DNA of 64,000 nucleotides. It comes from Tyto alba (taxonomy: Eukaryota > Chordata > Aves > Strigiformes > Tytonidae). Within the stretch, counting starts at the first letter, position 1, and every line of letters starts with the position of its first letter. The notes below the pieces were generated by a model, which did not search any database, had not been told where the DNA came from, and was given only the letters and a program-made list of their open reading frames with translations. Positions 34,421 to 44,761 of the stretch are shown piece by piece. The stretch lies in assembly GCF_018691265.1 (NCBI RefSeq), contig NW_024881283.1, forward strand, positions 3,941,731 to 4,005,730, in the 5' to 3' direction. The translations under genes were made by a program, and so were the position numbers.

Positions 34421-35954
34421 AGCCCGTGTACATGGCAGCTGCTCCAAACTGCCTCGCCGAGCCCTGCGCCAGGAGCTGCTCCTTCCCGGCAAGCTGGTGT
34501 GTGCTGCCCCAGCCCTGGGGGCAGCGGGGAGGTGGGGAGATAACGGGGGGCTGCCCACAGCAGAGAGGCTGGCGGGGACCCACAGCCCTCCTGAGCCCAG
34601 CGTGCGGCTGGTGCCGGGCTGCAGCCTGTCCTTGGGGAGAAATGCCAGAGGAACCTCGTCACGCCTTCGGTTGGATTTACAGCCGCCCGGCTGCCCTCGC
34701 CCCTGGCTTTCTCCTCCGTGCTGCCTCCCCCCCACCTGGAGCCTGTGCTGGGTTCACCCACCCGTGCTCGAGGGACTGCCGTGGGGCGGGATGGCGTGCC
34801 TGCAGCCACGGGAAGCGACGGGGAGTCTCCCCGTGCTCCCTGCCTCGGGCACGGCGCAGGGACCTGGCTGTTGTCAGCGTGGGGCGTCCATCCCGGTCAT
34901 GCCAAGCTGCCATCCCCCAGGGGATGGTGCCAGGAGGCCACGGTGATGGCCATCGTGCACTTAGCTGCCAGTGCCCATGGGCAGTCCCATTTCTTGGGTT
35001 AATACGATGTCTTTGGGGGTCTCACAGGTGACTGTCCCATGCCACCGCCACCCCTGCATGGCATCCCCTGGGATAAGGCACCACTGGGGCTGTTGGCAGC
35101 CTCTGCCCCCTGGAATATTTCTTCCAATGCTGGCAATTTTTATGTACGAGAAGTAAATAAGCATCAATTAACCCCTGGAGCCATGCTCATGCTGCTGGAG
35201 AGCAGCTGGCAGAGTGCTCGTTAGTGGCCCTGTCGCTGCTTCCTCCTGGTAACCAGCGTGCGAATCTCTGCCAGGTAACGGGCTCATTAGCTGGACGGAC
35301 CAGCCGCCTGGACAGACACACAGACAGACCCCTGGCTGCAGGGCTGGGGCTCGCTGGGGGCATGCGGGATCTCTGCGAGCATGGCTGGGCTGTGCTGCCG
35401 TTGGGAGGGGTAGGATGTGTGGGGCGGAGACTGGGGTTTGGGGTGGTTTTGCTCAGAAAAAAACAGGTGACGTGGGGACAGCAGGGAGGGGTGGCAGCCC
35501 GGGGACAGTGATGGGGACAGCAGACTGGTGCAGGAGATGTGAAAGGGACAGGGGCAGCTCAGCAGGGCTCCCTCATTGCTCTCCTCAACTCTGGCCAGGA
35601 CCAGGGCTTGTGCAATCCTGCTCTCACCTCAATTGCATTTGTTTCCCCACTCCACGCTCTGCTTGGGGCATGCAGGAGGATGTCCAGCCCCTCCTTGCAC
35701 CTCAAGACCCATGGGTACCCCAAGGCTGGAGGAGTGACCTCCAGGATGTGCTGCTAGGGTGCTGCTGGCAGTGGGGATCAGCAAAGTGCTTGGGATCCTG
35801 CAAAGGGCACCTTTGTGCCCGGCTTCAGTGCCCATCCCGGGGCTCCACCAGCACCGGGCACAGCCTGGCCCAGCAGCTTCTGCCTGGTCAAAAGGACCCG
35901 GGGGGGGGTGGGGTGGGGGGTGGTCTGGGGAGGGGAAGCGCTCCCAGCAGCCGA

Positions 35955-36085
35955 AGCATCATCACTGCCAGATGCAAATTGATAGTCAAGTCACTCATCC
36001 AAACAATAGGGTCCGGCTAATCCTTTTACAATGGGACTAATTGCTAATCAGACCGATTTCACACTGGCTGTTCCCCTGACAATGA
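35955..36085. promoter_or_regulatory. Candidate neural enhancer: POU, SOX, OTX and homeodomain cores
   Basis: Within 80 bp are a perfect octamer ATGCAAAT (35972-35979), SOX-like AACAATAG (36002-36009), the K50/OTX core TAATCC (36018-36023) and TAATTGCTAATCA (36038-36050). Flanks are GC-rich. The combination resembles forebrain enhancers, but activity is inferred. Confidence 0.4.
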
Positions 36086-37039
36086 GGCTCCTTGGAGAAG
36101 GGCTCCTGCGGGGGGTGAGAAGGCTCTGTGGTTGCCCTCGGCTCCCACCAACCCCCCATCCCTGTGCCAGGCCCTGCGGCAGGGTCCGTCTGTGCCAGGT
36201 CCCGGCAGACGGGCACCGGCATGGCACCGGGGCCTTCCAGGTTGGCAAAACATCCATCAGCCGGTGGCCAGGGCTGGCACAGGCTCCAGCCTCATCCTCC
36301 CTCGGTGTCAACCATCTCTGAGCAAGGCTTGGGTCCACCTACATCACCCAGCAGCCCTGGTGCCACCTCCAGCCTTCACCTCCGCTACCCAGAGCATCCC
36401 CTGCCCCTCCGCAGAGCTACGGGGATGAGGGCTGGTGCCTGAAATGGTGGATGTCATCCCCTGGCACGGGCTGGGTGTGCGCTGGGGACTGCTGCTCCTT
36501 GCCGTGTGTTGTTTGGGTACCGGGGGGCTGTGGTGCTGTGGGGGACCAGGATGCTGGGAGGGTTTCAGTGCTTTGGTGAGGGGCCTGGGTCATTGGAGCG
36601 GGGTGGTCAAGGAAAGGATGCAATGGGGACAGACAGATGAGGAGGGAGACACAGCAAGGGTGCAGGGCATGGCCAGCCCTGCAAAGGTGCAGATTGCTGC
36701 AAGAAGTGGTGCAGGGCTTGGGGTTGCAGGCCAGAGCAGTGTCGGCAGCGTTGTGGGGACCCTGAGACTGGCACCAGCCTTCGCCTGCTCCCCCTGCACC
36801 CTGACAAAATTTGCCAGCCCCTGGTGCACACCCCTGCCAAGGCAGCTGCTGTCGGGGAGGCTTTGCCAACCCTGATATCCCCCTGCACATCCCTGCGCTG
36901 GCCGGGAGCTGAGCCCCACAGTTTGGGCCATGCAACCACATGCTGCTCCCTGCCAGCCCGGGGCTGGGTGCTGCGGGGTGCCGGGCGCTCGGGGGGCTGC
37001 CTGGGGGGCTGCTGGGGCGGTGATGGGTGAAGCAGGTCC

Positions 37040-37215
37040 CTGACTGCGTGCTGTTAATAAGCTCCTGCCCCGCCCCCCTGCCCCGCTGCCCTGTGCTGTG
37101 CACCCCGAGCCGCGGCCGGCCGAGCACGTCGGGGTGCTAATGAGGAGAGAGCCCGGCTCGCTGCGCCTTGCATTTAATTGCCTCTGTCTTTTGGCTCTTA
37201 ATGAAGCTCCACTGC
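37040..37215. promoter_or_regulatory. Candidate intronic element (37.1 kb)
   Basis: tgctgttaataagctcctg, ggggtgctaatgaggag, cttgcatttaattgcctctg and ggctcttaatgaagctcc give four TAAT cores in 175 bp. Sequence is unique and non-repetitive. Confidence 0.3.
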
Positions 37216-38029
37216 GAAAGAGGCAGCAGCCTCCTCTCCCCTCCTCTCCCTTGGGCAGCCTGACCCCGCCAGCTTCCCCCCCCACCGCCCCCCAGCCCTG
37301 TCCCCTGCCCGACACCAGCCCGGCCCTGGGTCTGTGGGTGATGCTGGGTGCCTGGGTGCCCTGGGCTGGAGCTGCGAAGCGGGAGGGAGGCAGTAGCAGA
37401 GGAGGAGGTTAGCACCATGCTGAACGTCACCCTCCATCTAGCTGTGGCGTTCCCAAACCCACCCAAACACCGGCCCCTCTCTCCGTGCTCTGCATGGCAG
37501 TTTGGTCCCAGCCGCAGAGCGCTGCCGCATCTCCTGCCCCCGGGGCTGAGCAGACCCGGGGAGCGCTGGCACGGGGGGAGCAGGGCTATATAGGAGGTCC
37601 CCAGTCCTGCGGGGGGGCCCAGCAGCAGCCGGGCATCACCCCAGCGAGCCCTGCTCGGGTGTTCCCCAGCCCCCCGGGTGATGTGTGTGGGTGCAAGGTG
37701 ACACCACGGGGCTGAGCTGGCTGGTGGCTCCGGCTCTGCAAACGTGATGGCCACATGCTCTGGTCCCTGCCGCTTGCCCCGTGGCTCAGTGGCACAGAGG
37801 GGAGCCTGGATCATCCTGGGGCTCAAGGGAGAGGTGTTTGGGGGGTCAGGGAGAGCTCTTCCTGCCAGGCAGGCTGGCCCAGGGCTTGGCTTGCTCCAGC
37901 TGAAGGCGATGAGCGGCGGCGTGAGCAGCAACTGCCACGGAGGGCAGCGCGTGTTCCAGCCTGTTCCCTGGTCTGTGCCAGCCATGGCCTGTCCCCTCCC
38001 CAGCTGTGCATGGGGCCGTGCAGGAAGGG

Positions 38030-38320
38030 GTTAACGGCTAGCCCATACCTGCAGTTGCATTTTAAAGATGTGAAATTAAAGCCCGTAATTTATTCTCCCC
38101 ACACACGAAGGAGCAATTAGTTCTAAACACGGCTTAATCAGTCAGCGCGAGATTGATTTCTGTAGACTTGGATTTGGTGGCTGCTGGCGAGGAGCCAGCC
38201 TGGGAGCAATCTCCAAATAAATGAAGTGCAGAGAAGTAAGCCATTACATAATATGATAGATGAGGCTGGAGCTCACTCGCCTCTTCATTAGTATTCCACT
38301 GTACACTGGCAATGGCACCA
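38030..38320. promoter_or_regulatory. Candidate intronic enhancer (38.2 kb)
   Basis: About 290 bases of unique AT-rich DNA 1.5 kb before exon 2: ttgcattttaaagatgtg, cccgtaatttattctcc, gagcaattagttctaaac, ggcttaatcagtcagcg, gagattgatttctgtag, ctccaaataaatgaagtg, ccattacataatatgatag. High motif diversity and length make it one of the best enhancer candidates here. Confidence 0.4.
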
Positions 38321-38504
38321 AACTTTCTCCCCAGCACCTTGGTTTCTTCCCTTTCCTTATCCCTCTACCCCTCCTGCAGCTCGGCAGGGGCAGGAGGAGC
38401 TGCTGCCGAAGCCTGAGCCCGTGGGCTGTGCTGGAGCAAGGGTCTCGACACTGTGGACTGATGCTATTCCCCGGGTTCTGCATCTTGCCTTTCCCCTCAG
38501 GACC

Positions 38505-38528
38505 CTGGGGGAACTGAGGCACAGGGAG
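38505..38528 (-). repeat. MIR SINE fragment
   Basis: GGGGGAACTGAGGCACAGGG resembles the reverse MIR core plus the adjoining CACAGAGAGG segment. Confidence 0.45.
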
Positions 38529-39537
38529 CTGGAGCTGCAGATCAGCAGCAAGAGGCAGATGTCCTCACCCCCTCTCTTCCCTTGGCCAGAGCTTTGAAGG
38601 CATCTCCCCAGGGTCATCTCAGCCTGTCCCCTCATGGGTTTGGGGATGTTTGCGCTGGGGCACGGCCCCTGGTGCAAGCTCCCTGCCTCCTGCAAGGGCA
38701 TCCCCGCTCCAGCCAGCGAGCTGCTCAGAGCTGCAGCAGCAGGCAAGAGCCAAGAGAACCAGAGTATTGCTCTCGGTAGGAAACTCCCTTGAGATGCTGG
38801 ATGGGGATACAGGGAGCCAGAGGTGTCTGGGGAGAAATCAGTCCCCAGGCAGCCCTTGTCTGGGCAGCGGGGGTTGGAGCTGGGTTTCCAAACCCACTGT
38901 GCGGAGGTGCCCGGGCCTCTCGGTGCCATTCGTCCCTGCAGACAGGCAGAGAACCAGATCCTCTCTGCCTCTGGCCCCTGGCCCTGCTCTCAGGGTGTGA
39001 CAGGCATTTTGGGGACAAGATCTTGCTTCCCTGGTGCTGACACGTTGCTTGGGGCTGCGGTGGTGCCGACACACACTGCACAACGCGTGCTTCTCCCTCC
39101 CCAGGAGGGGAGCACATCGCAAAACGATGCCGGGCAGGGAAAGCAGTTTGGAGCCAGCTCCAGAGGGCTGGTGCTGGGGGGTGCGTGGGCACTGGGGGTC
39201 CCTCTCCCCGTGGAACTGGTTGGGTGCCTGGCAGCGGGGAGAGTGGGCTGGGACCTTTTCAGAGGTGCGTGTGGGCAAGGCTGCGCTGGGAGCATCCTGG
39301 GGGGCTCTGCTTGGAACATGGGTGGCCAGGGCTGGGAGGGATGGAGAGGACCTGGACCTCTGCATGGACATGATGCAGAGCCTGGCTCGGCCCCTGCTTT
39401 TGTTGTCTCCTCACCTTGTCCCTCCCCAGGCTCCTGACAAGGAAGAAGAGCCCCCTGAGACCCGGCCCTGCCTGGTGCAGGGCTGGTGCAGGTCCCAGGG
39501 GCACATGCTAAAGACACCCCATCACACTCCCTGCCAT

Positions 39538-39573
39538 GACAGTAATTGTGCTAACGACAGATAGCTGATTGAT
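39538..39573 (+). promoter_or_regulatory. MEIS, homeodomain and PBX-HOX cores upstream of exon 2
   Basis: TGACAG (39538-39543), an adjoining GTAATTG and TGATTGAT (39566-39573) lie within 36 bp, about 230 bp before the exon 2 acceptor. These are MEIS, homeodomain and PBX-HOX type cores. Cofactor binding is inferred. Confidence 0.35.
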
Positions 39574-39805
39574 GTAGCAAAGGGCCATGACCCCTGGGCT
39601 CCCAGGGGTGAAATGCCTGGTAGTGAAATGGGAGACCCCACCAGCTGAGCCCTCTGAGCCCCCTTTGGCTCAGATAGCTGAGGGGTCCCAGGGGATGGAG
39701 CCTGGGTGCTCCATCCACCCCCCCAGACCCGTGGGCATCCCCCCTCCTGCCTTGGGGTGCTGGAGCCGCTGCTGATCATCCCCTCTGTCCTTGGTGTCTT
39801 TGCAG

Positions 39806-41218
39806 AACTCCATCCGGCACAACCTCTCCCTGCACACCCGCTTCATCCGCGTGCAGAACGAGGGCACCGGCAAGAGCTCCTGGTGGATGCTGAACCCCGA
39901 GGGCGGCAAGACGGGGAAGACGCCCCGCCGGCGGGCGGTCTCGATGGACAACAACAGCAAGTTCCTGCGCATCAAGGGGAAGGCCAGCAAGAAGAAGCAG
40001 CTGCAGGTGACGCAGGAGCGCGGGGAGGACAGCCCTTCCTCCCAGCAAGCCAAGTGGTCGGAGAGCCCTGCGTCCCACGCCAGCGACGAGTACGACGCCT
40101 GGGCGGACTTCAGGACGCGGGCCAACTCCACAGCCAGCACGCTGAGCGGGCGCCTCTCGCCCATCATGTCCAACCACGAGCCAGACGAGCTGGAGGAGGA
40201 TGACGGTACCCCCTCCTCCCCGCTGATGTACCCCAGCCCCTCCAGCACCATGTCTCCTTCCCTCAACGCCCGCTGCTCTGTGGAGCTGCCCCGGCTGACC
40301 GACCTGACTGGCACCATCAGCCTGAACGAGAGCCTCGGGGAGAGCATGCTGGAGGACCTGCAGGACGGTTACACCATGAGCCCTTCGCAGCAGCTCCCCC
40401 CGGCCGCCCTGCGGCAGCGGAGCTCCAGTTTCACCTTCAACTCCAAGTGCTCCACCATGGGGGCTGCCACCAACACCTACTGCGGGACTATCTACAGCCA
40501 GCCGGCCATGAGCCTCATGCGCCGCCTGCCCATGCAGACCATCCAGGAGAACAAGCAAGCCACCTTCTCGCCCGTCAGCTCCTACAGGAACGCCTCGCTG
40601 CAGGACCTGCTCTCCTCCATCTCCTACGCGCACAAGGAGAGCATGGTCCCGGGGGACCTGCCCCTGCCGCAGGCCAGCCCCATGGTGCCGGCCCGTGGCC
40701 ACAGACACAACCCGCTGCTCTGCGGGAGTGGGGAGCAGGGTTTGTCCTCCTACCCGTCCCACTCGGGCTCTCTGATGAAGAGCAACGCTTTGTACCACCC
40801 GTCACCAGCCGGTCACCACCCTGCGGTCAACACCAGTGCCTTAGCTAATCCTGTCAGCCTTATGAGCTTGCCCAGTGACACGTGCAGCATGACAGCCATG
40901 CCGCACCATGGGCATCTGCATTCCTACGCTAATAACCAAGGGGCACACATGAGCTTGCTGGATTCGCTGCAGGGCCCCTACCCGGGGGCTGTCCACCCCC
41001 CCGTGTTGGGCCAAGACAGGTTCCCAGCAGACCTGGACCTGGACATGTTCAATGGGAGCCTGGAGTGCGACGTGGAGTCCATCATCCTGAATGACTTTAT
41101 GGACAGCGACGAGATGGACTTCAACTTCGACTCGGCTCTCCCGCCGCAGAACGGGCTCAACGTGCCCGCGCTGCCCGGGGGCCCGCAGCCCACGAACCAG
41201 AGCTGGGTGCCTGGGTGA
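39806..41218 (+). CDS. FOXO6: FOXO6 coding exon 2 (residues 146-615, with stop)
   Basis: The exon begins after a pyrimidine-rich acceptor (tgtctttgcag|AAC) with recognition helix 3 (NSIRHNLSLH, 146-155) and wing residues. RRRAVS follows with AKT site S191, then a basic stretch (KGKASKKK, 202-209) likely serving as NLS. Next come RTRANS (S253) with serines at 256 and 259 and GRLSP (S263), a leucine-rich NES-like segment (L309-L330), MQTIQENK, and an LxxLL motif (410-414). The acidic transactivation box runs from D549 (DRFPADLDLDMFNGSLECD), and the protein ends NQSWVPG and TGA. The SIILNDFMDSDEMDFNFDS segment is FOXO6-type; FOXO3 has a different tail here. The full protein is 615 residues, longer than the roughly 490-residue mammalian FOXO6 I recall, because the central region is retained. 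The frame is intact, with no sign of decay. Confidence 0.96.
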   Translation, partial: NSIRHNLSLHTRFIRVQNEGTGKSSWWMLNPEGGKTGKTPRRRAVSMDNNSKFLRIKGKASKKKQLQVTQERGEDSPSSQQAKWSESPASHASDEYDAWADFRTRANSTASTLSGRLSPIMSNHEPDELEEDDGTPSSPLMYPSPSSTMSPSLNARCSVELPRLTDLTGTISLNESLGESMLEDLQDGYTMSPSQQLPPAALRQRSSSFTFNSKCSTMGAATNTYCGTIYSQPAMSLMRRLPMQTIQENKQATFSPVSSYRNASLQDLLSSISYAHKESMVPGDLPLPQASPMVPARGHRHNPLLCGSGEQGLSSYPSHSGSLMKSNALYHPSPAGHHPAVNTSALANPVSLMSLPSDTCSMTAMPHHGHLHSYANNQGAHMSLLDSLQGPYPGAVHPPVLGQDRFPADLDLDMFNGSLECDVESIILNDFMDSDEMDFNFDSALPPQNGLNVPALPGGPQPTNQSWVPG

Positions 41219-43194
41219 CGCCCGCCCCGGGGTGGGGGGGCTTGCCACCGAGAAGCCACGAGGGGAACATTGAGACTAACTTTTTTTTTTCCTTTCTCTT
41301 CTGCCTTTGTTTGTTAAGATGGGCTAGAGCCATCGGTCTGAGCTTGAGGTCGAACACAAAACACAAACCGTAGGGTCAAATATTGAGTCGGTGTAGGGCC
41401 CCCAGCCCCCACGTGTGCCCGGTCTGCTGGGTCCTCCCACGAGCATCCTCCGGAGGATGCAGGGCAGGCGGGTGGGAGAAGCAGCTGGAGCCAGGCGGGT
41501 CGGGAGGGGGAACGGGAAGGGAAAGCCTTTCCAGATGGTCCCAGTGCCCCACTGCGACGGTGCCAGTTTGATTTGTCCTTGGCCTGGGTGACGGAGCAAT
41601 GATGGTTGGTGGTGCGGGACCCCCTCTGCATGGGCATCTCTCTCTGGAAAGGATCCCTTTTCTCTGAGCCACCTCGGGAAACGAGTCCTCTGAGTAGAAG
41701 TGTCAGGAGCGGGGACCCTGGCCCAGGGCAAGGAGGGGCTCGTCACCCCTAAATCCTGGTGGAGATCTGCACTCTGCCAAGCCCGCGTGCCCAGGCCACC
41801 TCCACTGGAGGTCTCCTTGCGTGGCTTCAGGCAGGATTCCTCACCGAGCGGTGATAAGGCAGGGTTGGAGGGAAGGGCGTGCAATCTGCATCCCTGGGGA
41901 CAGCATCTTGGCAGCCCCTGCACCCACCGGTGGCTGGGGGGTGCCACGGTCACACCTGCCCACAGGAAAGCTGCGGTACCCTGCCTGGAGCAGGCGTGGG
42001 CACGCTCCTGCGTGTGGTGCACAGCCCTGCACGGGGGGGGTGGTCCTGCTGGGAGGGACATGCTGCTGGCCTGGGTCCCCCGTGCTGGAGGCTCAGGGGG
42101 AGCTCACAGGGTCGGGGAGGGGGGCATATTTATTTGATTTCATGCACTCTTTTGCCATTGAGTTTTTGCATTTGGAAGGAAAAAAGGGTCAAGCTTAGGG
42201 AGAGGAGGAAAGAGGCCGTGGGCAGTGCTGATGGCTGCGCCCCATCGCACATCTTGTCTTGGCTTTGGATGCTGGATGATGGGGTGGAAGCTGGGGGTTG
42301 TGATGTGGGTCATCCTCGAGAAGGGGGTGTGTGCGTGTGAGGAGGGGAGGAATGCGGTGGCCAGGCCTCCAGAGGCAGCGTGGGGTCCCCCCTGCCCCAA
42401 ACCTGGGTGACCCACACTGCCTCCCCTGCGTGCAAAGCTCAGGGAGGTGCCGCTGGGCTCACAGCTGGGACTGTGGGGCTCCTGGGGGGTTGCTCCTGGT
42501 TTCAGGAGTGACTCCAGCCAGCAGCATGTCTGTCCCGGAGGGCTCTGTCCCCATCCCTGGGACACCAGGAGAGCTGGTCTGGGGGGGCTGTCAGCCAGAG
42601 CAGACAGCCCTGTTGCACCCGTCTGCCAAAGGCCAGTGCCCCATGGGGGTGGGGGTCACGATTCACACATGGTCCTGGTGTGTGTCGGGAGCCCAAACCA
42701 GCCCCACTGCTCTGCGGGGCAGGAGTTGGGCCAGGGTCCCACTGCCATCCTGCACGGCAGGGCCCAGGGCTCCCCGCTGCGGGGTTTTTGAGGGGGGGGG
42801 AAGCTGGAGAAGCTGGTCCAGAGGAGATGGGGGGACTGGGAGGAGAGGCGATGGGAGCTGCTGCTCTGCCCCACGGGGTCTCCGCACAACCCATCTTCCT
42901 CCTGGTCACCACAGGCTTCCTCTAAACCTCCTACCCCTGGGTTGCAGCCAGGGTTAGTCCACTGAACCAGCATGTTTTCCCAGCCCAGCTCTTCTCTTCT
43001 CGCTCCAGCACCACCTCCTCTACCACGGTGCAAGCGCTGGGTCCCGCCAAGCCACGGGGGAAGCGTGGGAGCCGGGGCAGCGTGGGACCCGGGGGTGGGC
43101 ACCTCCCGCTCCAATCCTGACCCACGCGTCTGTGGCAAAGCGTGACAGAGGAGCCCCGTGTGCCACCGCTCACCTTCGCCCTGGGCACACGGCA

Positions 43195-43420
43195 GACACA
43201 GTCTCTAAAGACATTCTTACAAGTTAATTAATTATGTTTACATTATTTGATCATGTACAGAATTTAATATATTCTATTATATATAATCTTTCTTGAATGC
43301 TTTTTTAAAAAGGATTATTCTTTGGTCAGGATCATTACCGCATTCGTTTTATACACCACCTCTTGTTTCAGGCATCTTTAAAATCATTGGGAACCGATTG
43401 CAAATTTAATACCCAGCACC
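43195..43420 (+). promoter_or_regulatory. AT-rich block inside the FOXO6 3' UTR
   Basis: About 220 bases of strongly AT-rich sequence (attatgtttacattattt; ttatatataatc; ctttaaaatcattgg) sit inside a GC-rich 3' UTR. The sharp change of composition suggests a selected RNA-stability or binding element. It contains TGTTTAC at 43235-43241, which on DNA is a forkhead/DBE-type motif. Function is inferred. Confidence 0.4.
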
Positions 43421-44755
43421 CCAGCTCTGCACATGGGGTGTGAAGGACTGCTAGCGAGGAGAGGCAGGGAGGGCAGCTGGGGCTGCCATGGGAGAAGAGG
43501 GGGGCTCTGCCCCCCAAGCATGGGAGAAAGGGAAGGGGTCCTGGCTCTTCCAGGCATCCCATCTCCAGGCACACGTCCCGCAGCACACCAGCACGCCGGG
43601 CAGCGCGGGCTGGCTGGGGCTCGCCGCGGCAGCCGGGCGTTTGCAGATGGGATGCTCAGGCACAGGGACCCCCCCCCCCAAAAACCCCTTCGGTGTCACA
43701 GCTACGGGCCAACCATCATCGCCGAGGGGAAGCCGCACCAGCAGTAGGAGAAAACCCCCTCCTTGTCCTGCGCCTGCCCCGCTCCTCCTGCCTTGCTCGC
43801 CTCCCCCTGCCCCCGCTGCGTGGTGCCCCCGGGCATCCACCCCCCCCCGGGGAACGTCCCATTGCAAAGCTGTCTTTGTGGTTCGTGACCGTGGGGTTGT
43901 TGTGTGTGCGGTGGAGTCGTGTTGGTAAGCGTCATGTGTACAGTCGTCGTGCGGTGCGAGGGACGGCGGGCAGTGGGAGGCAGGCACAGGGACACCACAC
44001 CCCACACCCCCCCCCCCCGCCCCCCAAAGTGGCTGGGACCCCGGGGAAGCGGGGGTGGGTAGAGGGGGGGAGGCGAGACGGGCTGGCCCCGCCGCGGCGG
44101 AGGGGAGCAGAGTGGAGGGACGCGGGGATGCCAGGGCCACGGGTGGTGGTGATGGCACGGGGGTGTCGGGGCTTCGTGCCCGTGGGGCGGGCGGGTCCTG
44201 GGGGTGGCCGGTGCGTCCGTGCCCCCTGCAGCTCCCACCGCCCCGCTGCCAGTGCTGCTGCCAGCGCGGGGATGGGGAAACCAGGGCTTTATTTCACTGT
44301 CCAGCAGTGGCCGAGGCTCCAGGTTCCCTCTCTGGAAACAGCTCCCTGAGCACAGGCCACCTCACATCCCACTTCGCTCGGCTTCAGCCTCCCCACTCCA
44401 TCACCCCCCCCTCCCTCCCGGCCCCCCTCGCCCCACAGGACAGCCTCTGGGGACAAGGAGCATCCTCTGCTCCCAGCCCTGCTCCTGCCCAGCCCGAGCC
44501 CGGCCTGGAGCGAGGAGCTGGCGTTGAGGGGACGCCGAAGGGGCCCCACCAGTTTGCTTCATACGGCGGTTTTCAGTCCGTCCTTTCCCTCGTATTTATA
44601 ACTGTACAGACTGGGGGGGAGGGTCTCTGACAGGCGTCATCTCTCACCACACATCTATCGTAGGCAATGGTAACTTTCTTGATCGTGCTATTAGAGTTTG
44701 TGTATGTGGCAATGTAAAGAACTGTGTATAGTGCATTGTACAGCATATTTTCATG

Positions 44756-44761
44756 AATAAA
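44756..44761 (+). terminator. FOXO6: FOXO6 poly(A) signal AATAAA
   Basis: A canonical AATAAA lies in an AT-rich block (tcatgaataaaattg). Cleavage is expected near 44775-44785, and a TG-rich stretch (tgcttatgtgtgtctgg) follows at about 44800, as expected for a downstream element. Confidence 0.8.

Larger units (their letters stand above)
6308..39805 (+). other. FOXO6: FOXO6 intron 1 (33.5 kb)
   Basis: The intron has a GT donor at 6308 (gtacctg) and an AG acceptor at 39804-39805 preceded by a pyrimidine-rich tract; ctgctgat near 39767 is a plausible branch region. A long intron splitting the forkhead codons at this point is typical of FOXO genes. Most of it is GC-rich, low-complexity DNA with G/C homopolymers. 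I saw no supported coding exon, tRNA or miRNA in it. AT-rich islands that look regulatory are listed separately. The stretches between listed items (about 6.6-8.5, 22.6-24.6, 25-27, 31.6-33.5 and 36.1-37 kb) show nothing specific to me. Confidence 0.9.

Noticed and set aside
39776..40798. 340-codon open frame on the minus strand
   Set aside because: It is antisense to FOXO6 exon 2 and is a by-product of GC-rich codons; no family features.
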